Shown here piece by piece: positions 1-7,862 of a stretch of DNA of 64,000 nt; position 1 is the first letter of the stretch, and each line of letters opens with the position of its first letter. Position numbers and translations under genes: made by a program. The notes under the pieces were generated by a model, which made no database searches, had not been told where the DNA came from, and was given only the letters and a program-made list of their open reading frames with translations. The stretch spans positions 1-64,000 of the forward strand of contig JACQFN010000018.1 of assembly GCA_016200045.1 (NCBI GenBank), given 5' to 3'. The stretch comes from Nitrososphaerota archaeon (GTDB lineage Archaea > Thermoproteota > Nitrososphaeria > Nitrososphaerales > Gagatemarchaeaceae).

Positions 1-2
1 AG

Positions 3-92
3 TATGGAAGGAGGACGAGCCTTGTCTTCCTCCATTCCGTAGCGTTCACCCTGCTCCTTGCCGCAGGGTTAGTGCTGTCCGGGCCTATCTGA
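3..92 (+). CDS. C-terminal end of an upstream gene, probably a membrane protein (partial)
   Basis: An open frame enters from the left edge and stops at TGA 90-92. Its 29 codons end in a strongly hydrophobic stretch (SLVFLHSVAFTLLLAAGLVL), so it may be the last membrane segment of a protein truncated by the window. The next gene starts 9 bases later on the same strand, which fits an operon. Function cannot be judged from this fragment. Confidence 0.45.
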   Translation, partial: YGRRTSLVFLHSVAFTLLLAAGLVLSGPI

Positions 93-100
93 GGCTGGCC

Positions 101-727
101 TTGACCCGACAGTGGGCCGGGCTTGTTGCCGTCAGCGTATCGATACTCGTCCTCTTGCTCGTCCCGCAGGAGTTCTTCCTGGCGGCGACGTTCGGGTCCA
201 CCCTGACGATGCTCGGAGCGTCGAGGCTTGCCGGCGGCCTCCGAACGCGGGCACGGGTCCGGGTCCGACACCTGATAATTGGGCTTGTTTCTGCCGGGGC
301 GCTCTACGCGATCTTTTTCGCCGGCGCCTTCGCCATCAGGGAGTTCAGGCCGTTCGGCATTGACCAGGCGGCCGAGTCGGGGATCTACAGCCTGATAGCC
401 TCCCCTTCCAACCCGCTGACACTACAGCTTGCCGCCCTCTTCGTCGACGCGGCAGGGTTCGAGTCCTACTTCAGAGGGGTAGTGCAGAAGAAGCTGGAGC
501 CACGCCTCGGGGTCCTTGCGATACCTGCGGCCGCCCTCCTCGACGCCTCCCTTCACCTTGCCGCGTTCTACAGGTATGGAGGCGCCGCTTCGCTATGGGC
601 GGCCACGACGTTCGTCGCGGACGCCGGCTGGGGATTGACCTTCTACTTCTCCAAAAGCACCTTCGCGAGCTTTACGAGTCATCTGACCTGGGACGTCGTG
701 ATATTCATCCTTGAACCGATAATGTAG
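101..727 (+). CDS. CPBP (CAAX/Abi) family intramembrane protease-like protein
   Basis: The 208-residue protein is very hydrophobic, with about six membrane segments. The second half carries the CPBP pattern: E121-S-Y-F-R125-G, then H152 in SLHLAAF, then H194 with D198 in SHLTWD. The family usually starts its first motif with two glutamates (EExxxR); here the first is Phe120, so one of the paired acids is missing. CPBP proteins are membrane proteases or scaffolds involved in prenyl-protein processing or bacteriocin immunity. The substrate here is unknown. The start is TTG, 9 bases after the preceding gene, so the two are probably co-transcribed. Family membership is likely, activity uncertain. 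Confidence 0.7.
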   Translation: MTRQWAGLVAVSVSILVLLLVPQEFFLAATFGSTLTMLGASRLAGGLRTRARVRVRHLIIGLVSAGALYAIFFAGAFAIREFRPFGIDQAAESGIYSLIASPSNPLTLQLAALFVDAAGFESYFRGVVQKKLEPRLGVLAIPAAALLDASLHLAAFYRYGGAASLWAATTFVADAGWGLTFYFSKSTFASFTSHLTWDVVIFILEPIM

Positions 728-737
728 CACTCGAAAC

Positions 738-748
738 CAATAATATCT
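738..748 (+). promoter_or_regulatory. TATA-like promoter of the thiolase-like/AACS/DUF35 operon
   Basis: CAATAATATCT is centred about 27 bases before the GTG start at 771, the spacing expected for an archaeal TATA box driving a leaderless transcript. Confidence 0.5.
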
Positions 749-770
749 CGAACCCGTTGGCGACGACGAC

Positions 771-1913
771 GTGCATGAAGGGGTAGGCGTCGTCGGGGTC
801 GGATACGAAGGCTTCCGGCCGGCCATCACCGACATCTCGACAAGAGAGCTCATGTTCGAGGCGGCGTCGAAGGCCTACGCTGACGCAGGGGTCGACCCCC
901 GCAAGGAGGTCGGTTCGTTCATCTGCTGCACCGAAGACCTGTGGGAAGGATGGAGCATCACAGATGAAATGGTCCCCGACCAAGTGGGAGGGGCAAGGCG
1001 TCCGGTCTGCACGATACCCGGGGACGGAATAGTCGGGATAGGTCACGCGGTCATGCACATCAGGGCAGGGGTGGCGGAGGTCGTCGCGGTAGAAGCGCAC
1101 AGCAAGGTCGCCGACGTGCTGGACAAGCGCGCGGTGGAGAATCTCGCACTGGACCCTGCGTTCCACAGGGTGGCGGGGGCAGACGCAGATGTCCTGGCAG
1201 GGCTGGAGATGAGCGCGTTCATGGAGGCGAGCGGGTTCGGGCGGGACGACATTAGCAGAGCCGTTGCTTTCGAAAAGAGGAGCGCAATGAGGAACAGCAG
1301 GGCGAGCTACGGTGGCATTTTCGGGACCAAGGAGGTGAGCGGGGCCGACGCGGTGGCGGACCCCCTGAGGAGGTTCGACAAGTCCGAGTTCGCGGAAGGC
1401 GGGGTAGTGATAGTTCTAGCGTCGGACGCATGGATAAGACGGCATCACGCCGAAGCCGTCTCTGTCGATGGGGTCGCCTGGAGGTCCTCCACCCCGTGGC
1501 AGGACGGAGGCGAGGTGTCCTTCTCCAGGTACGCCAGGGACTGCTTTGCGTCGGTGAAGAAACAGTCCGGGGGTGAGGGGTTCGGGTCGTTTGACGTGGC
1601 TGAAATAGACGACACATACTCGTACAAGCTCCTCCAGCATCTGCTGTCAATTGGGGTGGGAAACGAAGAAACGCGGGAGTACTCGACCGGGAAGCGAGGG
1701 AACCTCAACCCTAGCGGGGGTTCGCTCGGATGCGGGAACCTGATCGAAGCGAACGGCCTTCACAAGGTTTTGGAGTGCGTCTTGCAGTTGAGGGGGAAGG
1801 CCGGGGGAAACCAGGTCAAAAGAGCGAGGAGCGCGCTCTCAGTTTCGTGGAGAGGGCATCCTACAGGGTCCGGGGCGGCCATAGCGCTGTCGGAGGGAGG
1901 GAACGGAAGGTGA
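771..1913 (+). CDS. Thiolase-fold protein 1 lacking the canonical Cys and His
   Basis: A 380-residue protein of the SCP-x/archaeal thiolase superfamily. The N-terminal GVGVVGVGYEG strand and the C-terminal NPSGGSLGCG block with the following QLRGKAG helix are typical of the fold. In active thiolases the last block reads GHP with a catalytic His; here it is GNL. The nucleophilic Cys would precede a Gly-rich turn. By hand alignment that position is Pro, and the only nearby Cys (RPVCTIPGDG) lies about three residues upstream. Proteins of this fold without Cys/His that need a DUF35 partner include the steroid side-chain retro-aldolases of the Ltp2 type, so C-C lyase activity is as plausible as thiolysis. 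The gene overlaps the next by 4 bases, implying translational coupling. Start GTG, supported by the TATA spacing. Confidence 0.8.
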   Translation: MHEGVGVVGVGYEGFRPAITDISTRELMFEAASKAYADAGVDPRKEVGSFICCTEDLWEGWSITDEMVPDQVGGARRPVCTIPGDGIVGIGHAVMHIRAGVAEVVAVEAHSKVADVLDKRAVENLALDPAFHRVAGADADVLAGLEMSAFMEASGFGRDDISRAVAFEKRSAMRNSRASYGGIFGTKEVSGADAVADPLRRFDKSEFAEGGVVIVLASDAWIRRHHAEAVSVDGVAWRSSTPWQDGGEVSFSRYARDCFASVKKQSGGEGFGSFDVAEIDDTYSYKLLQHLLSIGVGNEETREYSTGKRGNLNPSGGSLGCGNLIEANGLHKVLECVLQLRGKAGGNQVKRARSALSVSWRGHPTGSGAAIALSEGGNGR

Positions 1914-3067
1914 GGAGAGTCGCAGTGATCGGGGCAGGGATGACGAAGTTCAGGCGAAGGATGCTCGAGACCGGCAGGGAGCTGTCGTTCGAGGCGAGCC
2001 GGATGGCCATGGACTCGGCCGGGATGGAAATGAAGGACGTCGAATCGGTGGTGATGGGAACTGCCCCGGACGCGTTCGACGGGGTGCACATGAAAGGAGA
2101 GTATCTCATGGACGGCGCGGGGGGGACTAACCTTCCGTACAGCAGGGTCTACGTGGGGGGCGGGACCGGGGTATTCGTCCCGGTCGCGGGATGGTGGCAC
2201 GTGGCCTCGGGGATGTTCGACACCTGCCTTGTCGTCGGGGAGGAGAAAATGTCGCCGCTGAGGCCGCACCCCCAATACGCGTTCTGGAGCATCTTCGACC
2301 ACACTATCGAGAGGCCTCTCGGGGTCACCCTCCTTTGGATTTTCTCACTCGAAATGCGAAGGTACATGGCGGTCCACAAAGTCAAGGAGGAGGACATCGC
2401 ACTGGTGTCGGTGAAGAACAAGGGGAACGCAATGGACCACCCTTGCGCCCAGATACCCGGCAGGATCACGGTCGATGACGTGATGAAGAGCGAACCCATC
2501 TGCCTCCCGGTGAAGAGGCTCGACGTCTCCCCGACGTCTGACGGGGCGGCCGCGGTCATGCTCGCATCGGAGGACGTGGCCAGGAAGTACACGGACGACC
2601 CGGTCTGGATAGACGGGGTTGGATGGAACGTGGACACGCAATACTGGACCAACAGAGACCTGTACTATCCGAGGTACGTCGAAGAGGCGGCGAGGATGGC
2701 TTACCGGATGGCGAAGGTCGACAACCCGAGGAAGCAGATAGACTTCGCCGAGGTATACGACCCGTTCGACTACAAGGAGCTGCACCATCTGGAGGGGGTC
2801 CTCCTGGCCGACAAGGGCGGGGCTCCGAAGCTGACCAGGGACGGGGTCACTCAGAGGGACGGGGACCTTCCGGTGAACCCATCAGGCGGTTTGCTAGGGG
2901 TAGGGAACCCGATAGCAGCGGCGGGGACCATGAAGGTCTGCGAACTCTTCTGGCAGCTCAGGGGGGAGGCCGGGAAGAGACAGGTCAAGAAAGAGGTCAA
3001 TCGAGGACTCGCGCAGGCCTGGGGGGACTTGCTCCAGGTTGGAACGGTAATTACGATGAAGAGGTAG
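1910..3067 (+). CDS. Thiolase-fold protein 2 lacking the canonical Cys and His
   Basis: A 385-residue second member of the same superfamily. The GTG start (RRVAVIGAGMTKF) overlaps the previous stop codon; a longer open frame begins at 1730, but only the sequence after 1910 matches the family. The segment usually containing the nucleophile reads VYVGGGTG, with Gly where Cys is expected. The C-terminal block reads NPSGGLLGVGNPIAAAG, with Asn replacing the catalytic His of GHPxGATG. The conserved acidic/aromatic segment VYDPFDYKELHHLEG is present. Both proteins of the pair have lost the same two residues, which argues for a heteromeric enzyme or aldolase rather than random decay. The acetoacetyl-CoA synthetase follows in the same orientation. 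Confidence 0.8.
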   Translation: MRRVAVIGAGMTKFRRRMLETGRELSFEASRMAMDSAGMEMKDVESVVMGTAPDAFDGVHMKGEYLMDGAGGTNLPYSRVYVGGGTGVFVPVAGWWHVASGMFDTCLVVGEEKMSPLRPHPQYAFWSIFDHTIERPLGVTLLWIFSLEMRRYMAVHKVKEEDIALVSVKNKGNAMDHPCAQIPGRITVDDVMKSEPICLPVKRLDVSPTSDGAAAVMLASEDVARKYTDDPVWIDGVGWNVDTQYWTNRDLYYPRYVEEAARMAYRMAKVDNPRKQIDFAEVYDPFDYKELHHLEGVLLADKGGAPKLTRDGVTQRDGDLPVNPSGGLLGVGNPIAAAGTMKVCELFWQLRGEAGKRQVKKEVNRGLAQAWGDLLQVGTVITMKR

Positions 3068-3090
3068 CTCCAGAAACACTGGGAACACAA

Positions 3091-5046
3091 ATGCGACCTG
3101 GCAGGATACTATGGGAGCCCGACGAGAAAAGGAAGAGGTCCGCCAACATCACGAAATTCTCCGACTGGCTGACCAGGCGGGGGAGGCACTTCGGGGGCTA
3201 CGGGGAGATGTGGGAGTGGTCGACGACCGACATCGGAGGGTTCTGGACCTCAGTGTGGGAGTACTTTGACGTGGTCTCCGAGGGGGGGCGCGGCCTGGCG
3301 CTTGGCAAAAGAGAGATGCCCGGGGCCGACTGGTTCCCTGGGGCGAGACTGAACTTCGCCCGGCACGTGTTCCGACAACGGCGCGGTGGAGAAGGGGTCG
3401 TCGCGATCAACGAGGAAGGGTCGAGGGTCGGAGTCTCGTGGAGGAAGCTCGAGGAGCAGACCGGCGCACTTGCCCGTCATCTCAAGGAAACGGGGGTGGT
3501 CAAGGGTGACACCGTCGCGGCCTACCTCCCCAACTCCGCAGAAGCGGTGGTGGGGTTCCTGGCCTGCGCCAGCATCGGTGCGGTCTGGACGGCGTGCTCT
3601 CCAGACTTCGGCGCCCAGGCGGTACTTGACAGGCTGACCCAGGCCGACCCGAAGGTTCTCCTGACCGTTGACCGCTACAGATACGGCGGCAGGACGTACG
3701 ACAGAGGCGAAGAGGTCCGCAAGGTAGCGGGCGCCTTGCGAGGACTGAGGGAGGTCGTCACAATCGGAGCCCCCGCAGACGTGCCCAGCGGAAGGGGGAC
3801 CGAGTGGGAGGACGCCGTTTCAGGAAATCATCGGTTGGAGTTCGAGGAAGTGCCATTCTCCCACCCTCTTTGGGTGGTCTACTCTTCTGGAACGACCGGG
3901 CTCCCGAAACCGATTGTCCACGGGCACGGGGGCATACTCCTGGAGCATCTGAAGGAGCTTTCGTTTCACAACGACCTGCGGGACGGGGACCGGTTCTTCT
4001 GGTTCACGACGACGGGGTGGATGATGTGGAACTATCTGGTAGGCGGACTCCTGCACGGGGCGACCGCAGTGCTCTTCGACGGGAGCCCTGGGTTCCCCAG
4101 CATGACGCGCCTCTGGGACATGGCTGAATCGGAAAGGCTGACATTCCTTGGGGTGAGTGCGGCGTACATCTCCGCATGCATGAAGTCTCGGACTTCGCCC
4201 GGCACGACGCATCGCCTGCGGGAGCTGAGAGGGGTGGGTTCGACCGGGTCCCCGCTGACTTCGGACGGGTTCGAGTGGGTGTACGGCAATGTGAAGGAAG
4301 ACCTCTGGCTGGCTTCGCTGAGCGGAGGCACAGACGTCTGCACCGCCTTCGTGGGGGGGAACCCCACCCTCCCGGTGCGCTCGGGGGAACTGCAGTGCAG
4401 AAGCCTGGGTGCGAAGGTCGAGGCCTTCGACGAGTGGGGAAGGCCTGTGGTGGAACAGATGGGGGAACTTGTGGTCACGGAGCCGATGCCCAGCATGCCG
4501 CTCTTCCTTCTCGGGGACCCTGACGGGCTCAGGTACAGGGAGAGCTACTTCGAGAAGTTTCCCGGAGTGTGGAGGCACGGAGACTGGATAACCATCACCG
4601 ACCGCGGGACGTGCGTCATCTTCGGGCGGTCCGACGCGACGATAAAGAGGTCCGGGGTAAGGATAGGCACGAGCGAGATCTACAGGTCGGTCGAGTCGAT
4701 CCCCGAGGTGGCGGACAGCCTTGCAATAGACGCTGAAGCCGGTGATAGGGGAGAGATGCTGCTCTTCGTGGTGACCCGCAAGGGGGCTGACCTCGACCAG
4801 GGGCTGATAGACAGGATCAAGTCGAAGATAAGGGAAGACTTATCCCCGAGGTACGTCCCGGACCGTGTTGTCGCGATACCCTCGGTCCCCAGGACCCTTA
4901 GCGGCAAGAAGCTTGAAGTCCCGGTCAAGAGGGTCTTCATGGGCGAGGATCCCTCGAAGGCGTTCAACAGAGAGTCCCTCCAGAACCCAGACGCGGTAGA
5001 CTTCCTAGTCAGCCTGGCCAGACAGATGAGAGGCGCAAAAACTTGA
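3091..5046 (+). CDS. Acetoacetyl-CoA synthetase (AMP-forming)
   Basis: The 651-residue length is normal for acetoacetyl-CoA synthetase (EC 6.2.1.16), which forms acetoacetyl-CoA from acetoacetate, CoA and ATP. Visible motifs: the phosphate-binding loop YSSGTTGLPKP at about residues 262-272, TTTGWMMWN of the acetyl/acetoacetyl-CoA synthetase branch, SGGTD, WRHGDWITITDRG, and the C-terminal SGKKLEVPVK loop with the catalytic lysine. The N-terminal ACS-type domain (SVWEYFDV, PGADWFPGARLNFARH) is complete. The frame is open upstream to 2623, but that part overlaps thiolase-like protein 2; ATG 3091 begins 23 bases after the preceding stop. Context suggests acetoacetyl-CoA, or an analogous 3-oxoacyl-CoA, is made here and used by the adjacent thiolase-fold/DUF35 proteins. 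Propionyl or other short acyl substrates cannot be excluded. Confidence 0.88.
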   Translation: MRPGRILWEPDEKRKRSANITKFSDWLTRRGRHFGGYGEMWEWSTTDIGGFWTSVWEYFDVVSEGGRGLALGKREMPGADWFPGARLNFARHVFRQRRGGEGVVAINEEGSRVGVSWRKLEEQTGALARHLKETGVVKGDTVAAYLPNSAEAVVGFLACASIGAVWTACSPDFGAQAVLDRLTQADPKVLLTVDRYRYGGRTYDRGEEVRKVAGALRGLREVVTIGAPADVPSGRGTEWEDAVSGNHRLEFEEVPFSHPLWVVYSSGTTGLPKPIVHGHGGILLEHLKELSFHNDLRDGDRFFWFTTTGWMMWNYLVGGLLHGATAVLFDGSPGFPSMTRLWDMAESERLTFLGVSAAYISACMKSRTSPGTTHRLRELRGVGSTGSPLTSDGFEWVYGNVKEDLWLASLSGGTDVCTAFVGGNPTLPVRSGELQCRSLGAKVEAFDEWGRPVVEQMGELVVTEPMPSMPLFLLGDPDGLRYRESYFEKFPGVWRHGDWITITDRGTCVIFGRSDATIKRSGVRIGTSEIYRSVESIPEVADSLAIDAEAGDRGEMLLFVVTRKGADLDQGLIDRIKSKIREDLSPRYVPDRVVAIPSVPRTLSGKKLEVPVKRVFMGEDPSKAFNRESLQNPDAVDFLVSLARQMRGAKT

Positions 5047-5077
5047 AAAGCGAAACGGGGAGGTCAGCAGGCAGAGC

Positions 5078-5584
5078 TTGAGCTCGAAGATCAAAGAATA
5101 CAGGGGGACCGAAATCGGGCTCGACGAAGTGAAGGCCGGGAAGTACCTGTTCACGAACTATGACACGGTCCTCAGATACTCCTGGACCTCCGGGGTGGCG
5201 ATCAGCAGGTTCCTGAGCGGCCTGAAGGAGGGCCAGCTTTGGGCGAGGAAGTGCAACAACTGCGGAAGGACGCTGATTCCGCCTCGCATGTACTGCGAGG
5301 AGTGTTACAGGCCGACTGACGAATGGGTGAGGGTGAAGGACACAGGGACGGTGAACACCTTCTCGATTAGCTATGTGAACAACGACGCCAGCAGGAGGAA
5401 GAAGCCGATCCTGGTCTCAGTGATAGACATCGACGGAGCATCTCCGGGGATGGGGATCCTGCATCTGCTCGGGGGCGTAGAGCCCAAGAAGGTCCGCGTA
5501 GGGATGAAGGTCAAGGCAGTCTGGAAGAAGAAGTCTGAGCGAGAGGGCGCTATCACGGACATCGACCACTTTGAACCCGCGTAG
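5078..5584 (+). CDS. DUF35 zinc-ribbon/OB-fold protein, partner of the thiolase-like pair
   Basis: A 168-residue DUF35 (ChsH2-C/archaeal acyl-CoA-associated) protein. A zinc ribbon with all four cysteines, C59, C62, C73 and C76 (CNNCG, then PPRMYCEEC), is followed by an OB-fold domain. DUF35 proteins bind thiolases and thiolase-like aldolases. In archaeal mevalonate synthesis one bridges thiolase and HMG-CoA synthase; in steroid degradation one supports the Ltp2 aldolase. Position as the last gene of the thiolase-like/AACS operon suggests it bridges those proteins. Start TTG, preceded by a GGAGGT sequence about 14 bases upstream. Confidence 0.85.
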   Translation: MSSKIKEYRGTEIGLDEVKAGKYLFTNYDTVLRYSWTSGVAISRFLSGLKEGQLWARKCNNCGRTLIPPRMYCEECYRPTDEWVRVKDTGTVNTFSISYVNNDASRRKKPILVSVIDIDGASPGMGILHLLGGVEPKKVRVGMKVKAVWKKKSEREGAITDIDHFEPA

Positions 5585-5598
5585 GGGAGGAACGGAGC

Positions 5599-5964
5599 TT
5601 GTCGAGGGAAGGGCGTAATCACCAAGGAAAAATTGGAACAGAAATTCAAGAAGAGGCTGAAGACTTGATATCTGATTCGAAACCGTCGAAGGAGCATCGC
5701 GAAATGTGGTGGTTCCTTGTCTTCATGCCTTTGTTTTTTCTGGGAGTGGGAGTGTATGGGGTGGCAGACTATCTCTCAGGCGAATTCCTTGCAGACCAAT
5801 CTCCTCTGATTTCCGATTTGCCATACGCTCTCATGATTCCACATTTCTTGTTCCTCAACCAAGTTTGGATTGACCTTACGTGGTCTGGGTCAGAGATCAA
5901 AGAGCGAAGAGGCGAATCGAATCTGGGAGGGCTCCACAATGACCCTCTCCTTTGCGTGCAGTGA
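5599..5964 (+). CDS. Small two-helix membrane protein, unrecognised
   Basis: A 121-residue open frame starting at TTG 5599, 14 bases after the DUF35 stop; ATG 5704 is an alternative start. Two hydrophobic segments follow a charged N-terminus: one from MWWFLVFMPLFFLGVGVYGV, the other around ALMIPHFLFLNQVWIDL. I do not recognise a family. The stretch 5600-6000 is visibly richer in A+T than its surroundings, which may mean recent acquisition or weak coding constraint. A real but fast-evolving gene is more likely than not, with limited certainty. Confidence 0.45.
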   Translation: MSREGRNHQGKIGTEIQEEAEDLISDSKPSKEHREMWWFLVFMPLFFLGVGVYGVADYLSGEFLADQSPLISDLPYALMIPHFLFLNQVWIDLTWSGSEIKERRGESNLGGLHNDPLLCVQ

Positions 5965-5990
5965 AGTTAACAGAATCCATCCAAGATTCT

Positions 5991-6000
5991 CCTTAAATAC
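5991..6000 (+). promoter_or_regulatory. TATA-like box upstream of the helicase gene
   Basis: CCTTAAATAC lies about 110 bases before the helicase start. If transcription begins about 26 bases downstream, the mRNA carries a leader of roughly 80 bases, unlike the leaderless genes around it. Confidence 0.4.
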
Positions 6001-6104
6001 CAATCCGAGCTCGGGACTCTCACAAGCAAGTCTGCGTTTGACGACTCGGAAAGCGCCGCGGTTCTGATTCTCGACGGGGATACTGCTGATGGAACAACAC
6101 AAGA

Positions 6105-7328
6105 TTGAGCACCTTTGAAGAAATGCAGCTGGACCCGACGATCCTGAAAGGGATCTCGCGGATGGGATACGGGAAGCCTTTCCCCATCCAGGAGCGGTCG
6201 ATAGGCCCGCTGCTCAAAGGGTCGGACGTAATCGGCCAGGCGAAGACGGGGTCGGGGAAGACCGCCGCCTTTTCGATACCGCTGCTTGAGTCTGTGGACC
6301 CCAGGGTCAGGATGGTCCAGGCCCTGGTACTAGCCCCCACTCGCGAGCTGGCAGTCCAGATCACAGCCGAAATGAGAAGGATCGGTGAGTTCACGGGGGC
6401 CAAGGTCGCGACCACTTACGGCGGCCAATCGATCAACGTCCAGAGGGAAGCGCTCGTCCACGGCGTGCACGTCGTCGTCGGGACCCCCGGGAGGGTGATC
6501 GACATGATCGAGAGGCGGTGGCTGGACCTCCGCGCGGCAAGGTTCGTGGTCCTCGACGAGGCAGACACCATGCTCGACATGGGTTTCATCGAAGACGTAG
6601 AGTTCATCCTCTCCACGACCCCTGAACACAAGCAGATGGCGCTCTTTTCTGCGACGATGCCGTTCAGGATAACGGAGCTGGCGCGCAAGTACATGAATGA
6701 CCCAGTGAAGATTCTCGCAGACCCGGACGAGCCGTCCGTCGAGACCCTCGACCAATACTACGCGTCCGTCAGCCAGCAGGACAAGCTCGTGCTGCTTACC
6801 GACCTCCTGCAAAAAGAGAGGCCGTCGAGCGCGATAATATTCTGCAGGACGAAGTACGGGGCCCACAGGCTGGCAGGGGACCTCGACAGGAGGGGTTTCG
6901 ATGCGGTCCCGCTGCACGGCAACTTGAGCCAGCATCAGAGAGACCATCACATGAACGTCTTCAGGAAAGGGCACGTCGACCTTTTGGTCGCCACCGACGT
7001 TGCGAGCAGGGGCATAGACATCTCTCAGGTGGCGTGGGTCGTGAACTTCGACATTCCCATGGACCCGTTGCTGTATTTCCACAGGGTAGGAAGGACCGCG
7101 AGGGCGGGGCGCGCGGGGAAGGCGATCTCGTTCGTCTCTAGGGAGGAGCATCCCGACTTCGCCAGGATATTGAAGATGACGAAGGCCCCGATTAACCCTC
7201 TGAGGCCGGAGGACCGGACTGTCGTCTTCCAACTTGCCGGGGGCGGGGGAGACCGAGGGGGGTATCGAAGAGGGCCTAGGCGCGGGCACAGGAAGTTCGG
7301 CAGGCCCGCCTGGAAAAAGTACCGGTAG
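6105..7328 (+). CDS. DEAD-box ATP-dependent RNA helicase
   Basis: A 407-residue helicase with every core motif in order: Q motif (GYGKPFPIQ, 21-29), Walker A AKTGSGKT (46-53), PTREL, TPGR, DEAD in VLDEADTMLD, SAT, then the second RecA domain with HGNLSQHQRD, VATDVASRGID and HRVGRTARAG. The C-terminus is a short Gly/Arg-rich tail (from about residue 380) likely to bind RNA non-specifically. Such proteins unwind short RNA duplexes in ribosome assembly or cold adaptation. Start TTG at 6105. A long untranslated leader is inferred from the distance to the nearest TATA-like sequence. Confidence 0.93.
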   Translation: MSTFEEMQLDPTILKGISRMGYGKPFPIQERSIGPLLKGSDVIGQAKTGSGKTAAFSIPLLESVDPRVRMVQALVLAPTRELAVQITAEMRRIGEFTGAKVATTYGGQSINVQREALVHGVHVVVGTPGRVIDMIERRWLDLRAARFVVLDEADTMLDMGFIEDVEFILSTTPEHKQMALFSATMPFRITELARKYMNDPVKILADPDEPSVETLDQYYASVSQQDKLVLLTDLLQKERPSSAIIFCRTKYGAHRLAGDLDRRGFDAVPLHGNLSQHQRDHHMNVFRKGHVDLLVATDVASRGIDISQVAWVVNFDIPMDPLLYFHRVGRTARAGRAGKAISFVSREEHPDFARILKMTKAPINPLRPEDRTVVFQLAGGGGDRGGYRRGPRRGHRKFGRPAWKKYR

Positions 7329-7400
7329 CCGGCCCGAATGGGCGCCGCCTGGAATCTACAAACGATAGGGAGATAAAACGCTCCTCGGGAGGGTTCTTGA

Positions 7401-7862
7401 TTGCCGCTCGGGGAGAGGGTCGTAAGGGTCGACGAACTCAGGGCGTGGACCGACCAGATTCCTTTCCGTTACGAGTACACGGCCGGGGTGGCGGGGGAGA
7501 AGTTCCTCCGCGGGCTTCAGCAGGGAAAGGTCCTTGCTGCGAACTGCGAGAAGTGCGGCAAGAAGTACATCCCTCCGCGGATGTACTGCGTCGACGACTT
7601 CGCCGAGATCAAGCAGTTCAGGCCTGTAAAGGGGTCAGGCCGGGTCGCCGCGTTGGCCAGAAGCTACTACGACCTCGAAGGAAACAAGAGGCATACCCCG
7701 AAAACTTTCGTTTTCATCTCCTTCGACGGGGTAGAAGGCGGGCTCATCCACTATGGAATGGGGGAAGGCCTGAAGATCGGGACTGGCGTTATCCCCAAGT
7801 TCAGGCCAGCGTCGAAGAGAAAGTGGACCGTGCTTGACATCGAAGGCTTTGTGAAGGCGTAG
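7401..7862 (+). CDS. DUF35 OB-fold protein with an incomplete zinc ribbon
   Basis: A 153-residue DUF35 protein, clearly related to the one at 5078 (shared PPRMYC segment and OB fold). The zinc ribbon has C49, C52 and C63, but the fourth ligand is Asp66 (CVDD). Zinc may be bound with Asp or lost. A TATA-like GATAAAAC lies about 30 bases before the TTG start and GGGAGGGT precedes the start. It is a separate transcription unit between the helicase and ilvE. The likely role is as an acyl-CoA/thiolase partner, perhaps for the canonical thiolase gene 1 kb downstream. Confidence 0.78.
   Translation: MPLGERVVRVDELRAWTDQIPFRYEYTAGVAGEKFLRGLQQGKVLAANCEKCGKKYIPPRMYCVDDFAEIKQFRPVKGSGRVAALARSYYDLEGNKRHTPKTFVFISFDGVEGGLIHYGMGEGLKIGTGVIPKFRPASKRKWTVLDIEGFVKA

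Noticed and set aside
6330-7289. 319-residue antisense frame in the helicase gene
   Set aside because: It is Arg/Pro/His-rich shadow coding typical of GC-rich DNA; the helicase on the plus strand is unmistakable.
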